From Melastoma dodecandrum (taxonomy: Eukaryota > Streptophyta > Magnoliopsida > Myrtales > Melastomataceae), in NCBI GenBank assembly GCA_029817715.1, contig JARUPY010000473.1, positions 2,418,001 through 2,482,000 of the forward strand: DNA of 64,000 nucleotides. The letters are read 5' to 3'. A model generated the notes under the pieces. It saw only the letters and a list, made by a program, of their open reading frames with translations. It did no database searches and had not been told where the DNA came from. Below, piece by piece: positions 37,345 to 48,719 of this stretch. Numbering within the stretch: position 1 is the stretch's first letter; the number at the start of each line of letters is the position of its first letter. Made by a program: the position numbers and the translations under genes.

Positions 37345-39416
37345 AATGAAATCAGCTTTTTGCTGGCAGTGTAAGCGACCTGGACATAGATCATTCGAAT
37401 GTCCAAATAAGCTGAAAGCTGCGGATTCCCAGAAAGGAGTGGCTAATCTCAAGGAGAAGGTAATAACCAACTCCAAGAGAAAAGCGGAAACAGATCTCCA
37501 AAAGGAGATGGTTGATCCTAAGGAGAAAGCTTCGGCTAACTCTAAAGGAAAGATGAAAATTGATTCTCAGAAGAGAATGGCTGAACCTAAGGAAAAGGTA
37601 ATAACCAATTCCAAAGGAAAAGCAGGGAAAAATTCCCAGAAGGGAATGACGGGTCCTAAAGGAGAAGTTAAGGTCAACTCCAAAGGAAACGTGATGAAAG
37701 ACTCTCAAGAGATGGTGAGTGATCCTTAAGAGGTAAGCTCTAAAGGAAAAGCGAATATGGCGGATCTGAAGGAAGAAGCTCAGGCTGATTCCCAAGAAAA
37801 AGCCAGAAAGGAGAAGAAAGCAAAACAACTTAAGTCTTCTGGTCCTAAGAAGGATGAAACGGTTGAAGAACCTTGGTGGTACCCGTTAACCACGGAGCAG
37901 TTCAATTACTGCCGTAATTACCTGGCTAAAGAGCAGAAAGTCTCCATAAACCAAGCTGTTAAATCCTACAAGGCTTTATGACAAAGCCAGAAGGAACAGA
38001 AAGAGCGAGTGGAGAGTGAGTATGCTGAGAAGGAAGCTAAGTTTAAAGCTTTCATAGGAGAGCCAGTTGTTCAAAAGGAAAAACATCCTGACGATACGGC
38101 AGAAATGGAGTACGACGAGTATTTCAATTACGAAATACCAGGAACACTCGAGGAAGGTAATCCTAAAACTCAGGAGAACCTTGAGGAAGTAATTCCTGAA
38201 GGAGGTTCGGTTAGAGAACCTGGTGAGCAAGCTCACGATGACAAAGGTCATTAAGATCTAGATGGATCTTGGTTTTTTGATTTGGACTCTTTCGAAGATA
38301 GATCCCTATCTTGGGATGCCACTGTTGTCTGTGGAGGACTCATGTGTGGTATTAAAAATAATTACCAACGCCAGATTGAGTTTTTTGCAGCAAAGGCGAT
38401 AGAGTATATCAAAGATCTGGAGTCTAAGTTGACCTACAAGGCTGTAGATGGAGAAGAACTGTCTAAGACCGTAAGGGATAGACAGCAAATTCTCACCACG
38501 ACTATGTCCATATTACCATGCGAAATCAAAGACTACGAGACTTCAAAAGTAGTAGTGGATATGAGAGAATCCTCTCTCGAGGAGAACTCTATACTTCAAC
38601 CGTATATGCACTGGATATCGGAAAAGTGGCCATCTCTGAGAATTAATTCAGGTATGGTGGGAGTTGCTTTACCTTATTTGTATGTGGGTTTTTTCGATAT
38701 TCTGGAGATCGATAGAATCAGAATCAGAACAGATAGAACCATTGCCTCACTTGGTAAAGTTCATACTCGGATGCCTAGGCTACGGTTCAAAGTATGTCAC
38801 GGCATTGATTACTAGCACTTTGATGGAGGAGGAAGAACATAAAAAGTTTGGGAAAGTAATTCTTCCCAACATGCAAGTTTGGGATATCCATCCTAGTGAA
38901 AGTAGGCATCTGATAGAACCTCAACGACAGGACCTTGATCAGAGTGGTTTATGGCGAAAGTATTACGAAGATAAAACTGTAAGAAAAGCCATAAAGATTG
39001 AGTTTCTGAAGGATGTGTTCGAGCACGTATTTACCAGCAAGGAGTTATACTATGTGCTCAGTGACGGGATGACAACTATCACGATCCTACGTTCCTATCT
39101 CAGTTATGCAGATGAGCAAGCAGGGGAGCGAGGATGGGAGAGAGTTTTGGATCTTCTGGATAGTTTCTGGAAGAGAGAAAACTCTGAATTGTGCCTCCGG
39201 ACGGACACCTTCGAAGTCTGGAGAAAAATCGCTGACTACACCGACAAATCCTTGGCACAACGATTTAAGCAAGACGAAGAGAGAGCCCAACAAAATTGTG
39301 AAGGACTAGGACTCTCTGAAGTAGTTGGCGAAACATCAAAAGCCAACGAAGAAGGAATCTCCCAGGACAGAGCAATGATGCAGACGGGAGAAGAAAATTG
39401 TATAAAGTTAAATTAG
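37345..39416 (+). pseudogene. Third viral ORF, copy 1: CCHC knuckle, Lys-rich repeats, unassigned C-part
   Basis: Starts just after the deletion junction. A classic CCHC knuckle (CWQCKRPGHRSFEC, 37361-37402) is followed by a lysine-rich tandem repeat of roughly 20 residues (about 37412-37830, units like DSQKxMxDPKEK..NSKGK). Then come a WWYPLTTEQF segment, an acidic stretch and a long C-terminal region (38282-39416) that I do not recognise. By position it is where other caulimovirids encode the translation transactivator/inclusion-body protein, but no known motif of that protein was seen. Stops near 37727, 37980 and 38252 and a frameshift near 38730 break it. Confidence 0.65.
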
Positions 39417-39620
39417 ACGATTTTGTAGTCTAGCTAGCTTTTGTAAGTTTTTGATAAAGTAGATTCTTTTACTTTTAAGCTGGCAAACAGTGCATAGGCA
39501 CCAGCTTCTTTGTGTATATATTTCACAGCCCTCTACCTCATTTGGAGAGGCGATCTGAATAGAGAATTTTCTCTCTCATCTCTCTGAGTCAAAATTTTTT
39601 AATCGTTTTCCACAATGATA

Positions 39621-39828
39621 CCTTAAGGAATTAAGAGTGGTTACAATTAATCAGAATTGATTAAAACTAACTTAAGGTTAGATTTACGAATCGAAACCTT
39701 GAAGGAAAAGTCTTTATGACTAAACCTTAAGGAATTAAGAGTGGTTAGAATTAATCAGAATTGATTAAAACTAACTTAAGGTTAGATTTACGAATCGAAA
39801 CCTTGAAGGAAAAGTCTTTATGACTAAA
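39621..39828 (+). repeat. 104-bp tandem duplication upstream of the viral promoter, copy 1
   Basis: Two near-identical units, 39621-39724 and 39725-39828, each starting CCTTAAGGAATTAAGAG. Copy 2 has one unit at about 47943-48051. It lies directly upstream of the TATA box. Confidence 0.9.
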
Positions 39829-39852
39829 CCTTGGTTTTGGATGAGGAGTGTC

Positions 39853-39860
39853 TATATAAG
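39853..39860 (+). promoter_or_regulatory. Pararetroviral TATA box, copy 1
   Basis: TATATAAG, conserved in copy 2 (48073-48080). It lies about 630 bases before the primer site, the usual leader length of caulimovirid pregenomic RNA. Confidence 0.75.
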
Positions 39861-40084
39861 ACCCTCAAGGTAAGGGCATTCAGAATGACACAGAAGAACC
39901 TCTCCACCTCACAAGAATTCTCAGTCTTGAGAAGTGAGTACCTCTTGAATTCCCAGAAGTTGCGGAAGCTTGGTGAACCCTTAGAGCTACCCATCTGAGT
40001 AAGGTATAATAAGCATCTTGTTTTAAGTTGTTTATGTTGATCTTTCTATTTTGAAAGACAGGTGCAATTGCACGAGTCATTCGT

Positions 40085-40393
40085 ATGATTGATTGTCCAA
40101 ATCCCGACTTATTCCATTTGGATCACGGAGTGGGCAAGGATTTTACTACAGGTCTTCTTAATACTGTAGTAGATCGTTTGGAAGTTCTATCAGTACAAGT
40201 AACACAGTTATCCAAGCTGGTAGAGAGTTATTCTAAGAAATTAGAAAAACTGACTCTAGTTCAGAGTGAATTTGAAGAATATTTCCTTGAAGGTAAGTCC
40301 AATATCGGATTTACGGCAAGTTCAAAATACTCAAACGAGTATTTGAGGTTGGTGGAGCGCCGACGACAAAGACAACTGAGAAAATCTTCTTAA
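40085..40393 (+). CDS. Small ORF in the viral leader, copy 1 (102 aa)
   Basis: ATG at 40085, 102 codons, open in copy 1; the copy 2 counterpart (from 48304) is stopped after 68 codons. The protein is a predicted coiled coil in its middle (heptad-like VVDRLEVLSVQVTQLSKL) with a basic C-terminus. It has no family that I recognise. Caulimovirid leaders often carry short ORFs that shape translation. Confidence 0.45.
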   Translation: MIDCPNPDLFHLDHGVGKDFTTGLLNTVVDRLEVLSVQVTQLSKLVESYSKKLEKLTLVQSEFEEYFLEGKSNIGFTASSKYSNEYLRLVERRRQRQLRKSS

Positions 40394-40488
40394 GTTCGAT
40401 TCCTGTTATTTCTGAAGAATATCTAGCATGCTGATATTTAACTCTTCAGGGAGTTAATTTGCTTTGCTTATCTTCAGTCTGTTTTAAT

Positions 40489-40500
40489 TGGTATCAGAGC
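40489..40500 (+). promoter_or_regulatory. tRNA-Met primer-binding site, copy 1
   Basis: TGGTATCAGAGC, the primer site that marks base 1 of caulimovirid maps. It lies about 190 bases from the right end of the element. Confidence 0.88.
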
Positions 40501-40698
40501 CCGCTTAAGAACGTTTTTCTTTTAAAACGTCTTGAAGGATTAAAAGAAGTAGATTTTTAAGGATAAAATTTTGGGAATTAAATTTCGGGAAGTTGAAGGT
40601 GGAAAGAAGTGGTAAATTAGGAATAAAAGGCCGACAACGGTAAAACCCAAATTTCTTTTGGGGACCACTGTGTTTTGGAACAAGGCTATTTCTTACAT

Positions 40699-41060
40699 AT
40701 ATAAAAATATAGTAACTGATCTTTTTACACATGATATAGAGTCAATGGATTCGCTTAGCATCCCCTCCCAACCCAACAACAACAACAACACATGCCAGAT
40801 GGAAGGAAAGAGAGAGACAAACTGGTGAGGTGTTGAAATAGTAACAACATACACATCATTAACATGGTTATTTCTGGTTCGAATAAAACTTACGTACCCC
40901 TCCCCCCCCCTCCACCCATTAATGGGGTTCATCCGTAATTAGTATAATATAAGACATAATTAGTATAAAAATAAATTATAAAGTAATAAAATTAATGTAA
41001 TGTCAAAGAAAGAAACCAAGGAATGAGGAGAAGTCTCGGTCAATGTCCCCCCAGACGGCC
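40699..41060. other. Host spacer between the two viral copies
   Basis: 362 bases of non-viral sequence, including a C-rich run near 40908-40918. It was probably part of the kinase promoter before the insertions. No gene seen. Confidence 0.6.
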
Positions 41061-41225
41061 AAACAAACACGAGGATAGTTCCAAAGTACTGTTGAAAGTT
41101 AAAATATTTTGGCTTTTACCGTCGGGAGTTTCAATATTACCTAAAGGCCGCTCCTAGCTCTTTTTGTCTTTCTGATTTTGGAAAAAACCCCAAAATTTTG
41201 AAAAAATTTCAATTAGGTCCTTGAA

Positions 41226-43090
41226 ATGGCTGGAGAATGAAAATCTTTTGGAAATCCTTCTGGAACTCCGGCACGATTGGAGTTCGTTTCAGAGTCTAGG
41301 ATGTCTCCTTTTGGAATTAGCAAGAGTATAAATGATATTTTAACTCAGTAACTATTCAAGGGAGCACAGAAAGTCTTGAGAACCGAAACCACCTTGCTGG
41401 GGAAGTAGGTTCTATAGTAAATAAGATGTTAGACTCTTTAGAGCATGAGAGAAGTTTAAAAAGGCCTGAAGCCGAGGCGACTTCTGGACTGAAAAGTACT
41501 ACTGAAAAACCAGTCGAAAAATTGAAACTGGGAGGAAGAAATTCCAAACAGGATCAAGGCAAGAGTGTGGATGAAATGTATAGGGAGTCAGTAGCTCCTT
41601 ACATTTTAGACCCACAAAAGCGAAATGCAAATTTGAACTCTCAAAGTGGAGAGTTGGCGATAGACCTAAGGCTGGCAGATGAACTTCCAGTTCATTTAGA
41701 CAATCGAACGTTTAATGAATTGGTGACTACGAAGAGGGAAATTTATAGGTCCGATTATCCCCCATAGAACCAAACAAGAGTTTGTTCCAAGGGATAACGT
41801 ATTCAAGCCAATAATCGCCCTTGGTGCTTTTCTAGATATCGATTGTGAGAAGCACGTATCTGAAAAGATAGATGAGTGGTTATCACTAATTCGAATGACT
41901 GCGTCTGCTGGGATATTATCCCCTGGATCAGTTTACGAATTATGTGTTGCAGCCCTCATGGGAACGACGCAAAAATATTGGAAATCTTTGGTGGCTCATA
42001 CTGACATCAAAGAAAAGATAGATCAAGCGCTGACCGTTGATGGTGTATTAGCAATCATCGCTGATGCATTAAAACGGGAGTTCTATGGTTTTTCTTTATC
42101 CACTGAGACTGTGAAAAAGGAGCAATCGTTGACTGCTCTGGTTAAGCTATAGATCGTTAATATGTGTCTGTTTGATAGCTACATATGTGAATTCCAGAAG
42201 TATTACTACAATATGGACGTAGTTTCTCAACAGTTCATATTGGGAACCTTTTTTGCAAAACTTCCAGAACCTTGGCCGGAAGTTGCGCAAAAGGCCTATG
42301 AATTACTCCTGAGTGAAAAAAAGATTGTTATGGGACTCGGAGGAAAGATTCAGGCAGTTAAGTACGCAATGAGGAAAGCATGTACTGAGCTCCAGGTTAA
42401 GGAAGCGGCTAAAATGCTGCCGTACTTAAACAAGAGCTGTTGCTCTCAGATTGAATATGTACCTGGGAGACATGGATGTGATACTCCAAGAGAATCAGCG
42501 AGAACAAGAAACTTTCCGAGGAAGAAAAAATTTGTTGGATGCAACAAGATGAAAGTTTGGCCAAAAAGATATCTCCAGAAAAAACAAAGAGGAGGTCCTG
42601 CTTATAAACCAAGGAGATTTGTAAGGAGACGGACTAACCTTAAGGATAAAGATAGGATCGATGCCTTTAAGCGAAAGCATGGCAGAGAACCTACGTGTCC
42701 GAAAGGAAAACCGTTGAGCAATTGCAATTGTTGCTGGTTTTGTGGATCAAAAACCCACAAAGCGGATACTTGTCCTCAGAAGTACCAAATGAGGGAAAGA
42801 CTCCGAATGGTGTTTCTGGATAATGGGAGTCATGAGGAAGAAATCCTGGCTTATGAACCAATAGATGAGCAGGATATTTCTGACTTAGACTCAGAAGTAT
42901 AATCTATCTATGAAGTTGTATCAAATTACGATACAGACTTAGAAGAGGATTCTGATATCTGGAAAATGCATCTATTCATGATGAGAGTAGAGCAAAATGG
43001 AGATGGTGATGAGTTGGTTCCTTTAGAAGCATTGAACCAGATACTGGAGGAATCCCACCAGTACGAAGATCCATCCCAGTCAGTCCTGGA
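41226..43090 (+). pseudogene. Endogenous pararetrovirus coat-protein region, copy 2
   Basis: Pieces 41426-41767, 41895-42152 and 42162-42902 parallel copy 1. Same FFAKLPEPW segment, basic tract, zinc finger (about 42722-42776) and acidic tail. Breaks: frameshift near 41765, TAG near 42150, TAA at about 42900 and TGA near 43094. Confidence 0.8.
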
Positions 43091-43097
43091 ATGAAGG

Positions 43098-44186
43098 TTG
43101 CCTAATGTTAATGTGAGGGAAGTCTATAATATTTCAAGATTCAATTTTAGATCTATAATAGACATCTCACAAACAGAAGCAACGGCTCAAGTTACAAGTA
43201 CAGAACTTGAGACTTTGGATATCCCATTATTAAATGTACAACGCATTAAGGAAACCATGCAACGTACGAGAGGTGTATATAACTATATACACATTGGGTT
43301 GATCCAAGTAGGACTAATTCCTCTATTCCATCTTTCAACGGATAGTCCTGTGGTAGCAGCTATTATCGATAAAAGATGGCAAGAGTTTCGAGATCAGCTG
43401 ATATCAAGAATACAGGCCAACCTGGCACATGGCCCTGTATGGTTCCAAGTCCATCCAAATTTCATGATGGCCCTGAACGACCGTTGTTTGGGAAATTCAT
43501 TAACTTTAAAGATTAAATCAATGAATATGGATATAATGAATTCCCAAGCCAAGTTTTTGGCGTATCACACTAGGGTGATTTACCTATTGGTAAATACCAC
43601 TAGTCCCGGTGTGAGGAACATCTCAAGACTTACTGAGTTGTTCGAGGAAGGTCAAAATAACTACCAACAATTTCATAGGCGAGAGGTGAATCCACTAGAA
43701 TTAACCTGGCTAAGAAATCGGGTTATGACTGAGCCTGGTAGTAGCTCTAGACCGATTAGTGCGGCTAATATCCGACAAAGAGGTAACGAGATAACTTTAA
43801 TGTTGGGAGAATCGTCTAGAGGTAGTGATAGATCTGACAGGCATCTGCCTGTGAGGATACCAGTCCTGAGAGAGCCAAGAATTCAAACGCCCTATGAAGT
43901 TTCTTCTAGATATAGTGATGTGGGAGAAGACAAATTTTCTCGACCAGCAGAAGCATCTGCCCCACCACTAATAGAAGAAATGTCTCGAAGGTCTACAGAT
44001 TCGAGGAGCCCGTCTCACCATACGGGTAGAATCGTAGGATATAGACAGGTATCTTTACCAGTCTATGAAGATCCGGTAGATCAACCGAGAGAAGAATTAA
44101 TACGGATGATGAGAGTTACCTATCTGGATAACTCTCTATCCAGTATTCCCGAAGTCTGTAAGGTTATTGAGCAAATAGCCGAGTAG
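43098..44186 (+). pseudogene. Movement protein and linker, copy 2
   Basis: 362-codon open frame with the movement-protein core intact through HIGLIQVGL and ALNDRCLGNSLTLKIKS (about 43280-43520). It continues into a polar linker that copy 1 lost. It is open here while upstream and downstream frames are stopped, consistent with chance survival. Confidence 0.82.
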
Positions 44187-44192
44187 AGGTCT

Positions 44193-45655
44193 ATGTCAGT
44201 AGACGAAATCTGGAGGATGATAGAACCATCCCATGAGGTACCCAGAAATATTAATTTTAGTATAAGGAAAGAAGACTTGAGCACATATGTAGCTCTAACT
44301 TTCAAATTTTCGGGACACTATGAGTATTCTCTGGATACTTTGATAGACACTTGGTGTAGCATAAGTTGTGCTAGACTCAATGCTCTACCAGATGAGTGGT
44401 GGAAACCACTGCAGAAACCCATCCATATGGTAAATGTAGATGGAATGGCGACAATTGTTAGCCATCAGGCCAATAATGTGCCTGTCTTTATTGGTGGACA
44501 AAAGTTCATCATTAAAGAGATCCTGGCCCATCCTTTATTAGAGGCAGACATCATAATTGGTAATTCTTTTTTAAAGGGACAAAAGGAAAAATTACCTTTT
44601 GTGCAGGATGTCCATCAAGATGGAAGAAGATTCGGTTCTATCTAACTGCCTTCAATGCTCCGCAAGGAATGTTTGAATGGCTGGTGATGTCGTTCGGCCT
44701 GAAGAATGCTCCAGGCGTCTTTCAGCACAAAATGGATAATGCTTTCAAGCAGGTCCGCAAATTTAGTGCGGTCTACATAGACGATATGTTAGTCTACAGT
44801 CAGACTGAAGACGACCACATGAGACACCTAGATAAGGTAACTGATGTCTTCCGACAGGAGGGCATGATTCTACCAGAAAGAAAGATATAATGGTTTAAGG
44901 AGTCAGTTAATTTTTTAGGTATGGAGATTGAGCAAGGAAAAATTAAATTCCAAAGCCATATTACCGAAAAAATTGTTGATTTTCCTGACAGACTTGAGGA
45001 TAGAAAACAAGTCCAAAGATTTTGTGGATTTGTTAACTATGCAAGAAAGTTTGTGAAGGATCTTTCCCAAGATCTAGGGAGGATTTCAAAGAAAACATCT
45101 TCTGTGAATCATTGGTTATGGGAAGATGAGGATACTCATGCTATTCAGAGGATTAAGAGAAAGGTTAAAAATCTACCTCAACTCTCTTTACCATCTGACA
45201 AAGATGAGTTAGTCCTGGAAATTGATGCTTCTAACGAGTTCTGAGGGGCTGTCCTTAAAATTAAAGGAAGAAAGCCTGAACCCGTTTGTAAGTATTGGTC
45301 AGGTAGCTTTAAGGGGTACGAACTCCGATACTCGATACACGAAAAAGAAGTATTGGCTTTAAAAAATGGAATAAAAGCCTTTTACATCTTTTTGGCACCA
45401 AAGAAATTCGTAGTGCGCTCTGACTCGACCTATGTAACAAGGTTTATGAGTCTGAACCTCAAAGAGGCTAGGCAAATTAGACTTTTGAGGTTGCAGGAAT
45501 GGTTTAGCTATTATAAATTCGATGTCGAGTATATCTCTTCGGACAAAAACATAATAGCTGACTCTCTTTCTAGAGAACTTGCAGATCGATCCAGCCGCGA
45601 AGAGGAAGATCTGCTAGGGATGCAAGCAAGAGGGACACTCCAAGAAGGTATGTCC
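44193..45655 (+). pseudogene. Protease-reverse transcriptase-RNase H region, copy 2
   Basis: Retropepsin-like segment at 44193-44600 with active site LIDTWCSISC, where the canonical DTG/DSG Gly is Trp. RT resumes at about 44620 (FEWLVMSFGLKNAP, YIDDMLVYS at about 44775-44800). The segment between protease and this point, which should hold the first catalytic Asp of RT, is absent. RNase H (about 45215-45580) shows IDAS, EKEVLAL, RSDSTYV and NIIADSLSR. In-frame stops near 44644, 44889 and 45243. No integrase, as expected for Caulimoviridae. Confidence 0.85.
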
Positions 45656-45659
45656 TAAT

Positions 45660-47767
45660 AAGAGAGATAGTGAGCATAGTGATGCTGGTTCCAATTCTGG
45701 AACGAAATCAGCTTTGTGCTGACAGTGTAAGCGACCTAGACATAGATCATTTGAATGTCCAAATAAGCTGAAAGCTGCGGATTCCCAAAAGGGAGTGGCT
45801 AATCTCAAGGAGAAGGTAATAGCCAACTCCAGGAGAAAAGCGGAAACAGACCTCCAGAAAGAAATGGTTGATCCTAAGGAGAAAGCTTCGGCAAGCTCTA
45901 AAGGAAAAACGAAGGTTGATTCTCAGAAGAGAATGGCTGAACCTAAGGAAAAGGTAAAAACTAATTCCAAAGGGAAAGCAGAGAAAAATTCCCAGAAGGG
46001 AATGACGGATCCTAGAGGAGAAGATAACGTCAACTCCAAAGGAAACGTGATGAAAGACTCTCAAGAGAGAGTGGCTGATCCTAAAAAGGTAAGTTCTAAA
46101 GGACAGGCGAAGATGGTGGATCTGAAGGAAGAAGCTCAAGCTGATTCCCAAGAAAAAGCCAGAAAGAAGAAGAAAGCAAATAGCTTAAATCTTCTGGTCC
46201 TGAAAAGGATGGAAAGGTTGAAGAACCTTGGTGGTACCCGTTAACCACGGAACAATTACTGCCGTAATCACCTGGCTAAAGAGCAAAAAATCTCCATAAA
46301 TCAAGCTGTCAAATCCTATAAGGCTTTATTACAAAGTCGAAAGAAGGCGAATGAGCGGATGGAGACTGAGTATGCTGAGGAGGAGGCAAAGTTCAAAGCC
46401 TTTATAGGAGAGCCAGTTGTTCGGAAGGAAGAACATCCTGACGACACGGTGGAAATGGAGTATGACGAGTATTTCAATTACAAAATACCTGGCACACTCG
46501 AAGAAGGTAATCCTAAAACTCAGGAGAACCTTGAGGAAATAATTCCTGAAGGAGGTTCGGTTAGAGAACCTGGTGAGCAAACTCACAATGACAAAGGTCA
46601 TGAAGATCTAGATGGATCTTGGTTTTTTGATCTGGACTCTTTCGAAGATGGATCCCTTTCTTGGGATGCAACTGTTGTCTGTGAAGGACTCATGCTATTA
46701 AAAATAATTACCAACGTCATATTGAGTTTTTTGCAGCAAAAGCGATAGAGTACATCAAAGATCTGGAGTCTAAATTATCTTACAAGACTTCGGATGGAGA
46801 AGAACTGTCTAAAACCGTAAGGGATAGACAGCAAATTCTCACCACGACTATGTCCATATTACCATGCGAAGTCAAAGACTACGAGACTTCAAAAGTAGTA
46901 GTGGATATGAGATAATCCTTTCTCGAGGAGAACTCTGTACTTCAACCGTATCTACACTGGATATCTGAAAAGTGGCCGTCCCTGAGAATTAATTCAGGTA
47001 TGGTGGGAGTTGCTTTACCATATTTGTACGCAGGTTTTGTCGACATTCTGGAGATTGATAGATCAGAACCAGAACAGATAGAACCGTTGCCTCACTTGGT
47101 AAAGTTCATACTCGGATTTGGATGCGGATCAGAGTATGCCACGGCATTGATTACTAGCACTATGGAGGAGGAAGAACATGAAAAGTTCGGGAAAGTAATT
47201 ATTCCCAACATGCAAGTATGGGACATCCATCCTAGTGAGAGTAGGCATCTGATAAAACCTCAACGACAGGGCCTTGATCAGAGAGGTTTATGGCGAAAGT
47301 ATTACAAAGATAAAACTGTAAGAAAAGCCATAAAGGTTGAGTTTCTGAAGGATGTGTTGGAGCACGTATTTGCCCGCAAGGAGTTATACTATGTGCTCAG
47401 TGACGGGATGACAACTGTCATGATCCTCCGTTCCTATCTCAGTTATACAGATGAACAAGCAGGGGAAGGAGGATGGGAAAGAGTTTTGGATCTTCTAGAT
47501 AGTTTCTGGAAGAGAGAAAACTCTGAGTTGTGCCTTCGGACGGACACCTTTGAAGTCTGGAGAAAAATCGCTGACTACACCGACAAATCTTTAGCCCAGC
47601 GATTTAAACAAGATGAAGAGAGAGCTCGACAAAATTTTGAAGGACGAGGACTCTCTGAGGAAGTTGGCGAAACTTCAAACGCCAACAAAGAAGGAATCTC
47701 CCAGGATAGAGCAATGATGCTGACGGGAGAAGAAAATTGTATAAAGATAGATCAGACAATTTTGTAG
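45660..47767 (+). pseudogene. Third viral ORF, copy 2
   Basis: Counterpart of 37345-39416. The CCHC knuckle (45717-45758) has a TGA at its second position and Gly-to-Arg before the His. The lysine-rich repeats run about 45770-46180; the acidic and C-terminal parts are 46359-46748 and 47000-47767. Because copy 2 keeps RNase H upstream, this shows that the ORF follows the polymerase in the ancestral genome. Confidence 0.65.
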
Positions 47768-48072
47768 CTTTTGTAAGCTTTTGATAAAGTAGATTCTTTA
47801 CTTTTGAGCTGGCAAACAGTGCATAGGCACCAGCTTTTTGTATATATTTCACGACCCTCTACCTCATTTGGGGAGGCGATCTGAATATAAAATTTTCTCT
47901 CACATCTCTCTGAGTCAAAATTCTTTGATCGTTCTCCAAGGATACCTTAAGAAATCAAGAGTGGTTAGAATTAATCAGAATTGATTAAAACTAACTTAAG
48001 GTCAGATTTACGAATCGAAACCTTGAAGGAAAAGTCTTTAAGACTAAACCTTGTTCTTGGATGAGGAGTGTC

Positions 48073-48080
48073 TATATAAG
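48073..48080 (+). promoter_or_regulatory. Pararetroviral TATA box, copy 2
   Basis: TATATAAG in the same context as 39853-39860, with a single upstream unit instead of the duplicated one. Confidence 0.72.
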
Positions 48081-48707
48081 ACCCTCAAGGTAAGGGCATT
48101 CAAAATGACACAGAAAAACCTCTCTCTCTCACAGGATTCTCAACTTTGAGAAGTGAGTCACTCTTGGATTTCCAGAAGTTGCAAAAGTTTGGTGAACCCT
48201 CAGAGCTATCCCTTGGACTAAGGTATGATAAGCATCTTGTTTTAAGATTGTTTATGTTGATCTTTCTAGTTTAAAAGGCAGGTGCAGTGCACGAGTTATT
48301 CTTATGACTGGTTGTCTAAACCCCGAATTATTCCATTTGGATCACGGAGTGGGCAAGAATTTTACTACCGGTCTTCTCAATACTGTAGTAGATCGTCTAG
48401 AAATTCTATCAACAAAAGTAACTCAGTTATCTAAGCTGGTAGAGAGTTATTCTAAGAAATTAGAAGAACTGACTCTAGTTCAGAATGAATTTGAGGAATA
48501 TTTCCTTTAAGGTAAGTCCAATCTCAGATTTACGGCAAGTTCAAAATACTCAAACGAGTATTTGAGGTTGGTGGAATGCCGACGACAAAGACAATTGGGA
48601 AAATCTTCTTAAGTTCGATTCCTGTCATTCCTAAAGAATATCTAGCATGCTGATATTTAACTCTTCAGGGAGTTAATTTGCTTTGCTTATCTTCAGTATT
48701 ATTTAAT

Positions 48708-48719
48708 TGGTATTAGAGC
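48708..48719 (+). promoter_or_regulatory. tRNA-Met primer-binding site, copy 2 (one mismatch)
   Basis: TGGTATTAGAGC, one C-to-T change from the consensus kept in copy 1. Confidence 0.82.

Larger units (their letters stand above)
34546..40688 (+). mobile_element. Pararetrovirus genome in a TIR element, copy 1 (6.1 kb, internally deleted)
   Basis: A unit-length caulimovirid-like sequence bounded by imperfect inverted repeats of about 55 bp. The left end starts GAGGATAGTTC; the right end, reversed, shares ACAGTGG and TTTTACCGT motifs in the same order. The flanks are an exact 10-bp duplication, TTTCTTACAT (34536-34545 and 40689-40698). Contents: coat-protein region, movement protein, third ORF, promoter, leader and primer site. 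Protease-RT-RNase H is missing compared with copy 2; the deletion junction lies near 37345. Long inverted ends with a 9-10-bp duplication are a Mutator-like signature; caulimovirids have no integrase. The insertion is about 260 bases upstream of the kinase ATG. Confidence 0.88.

Noticed and set aside
40903..40918. C-rich tract as a regulatory element
   Set aside because: Simple homopolymer, no supporting motif.
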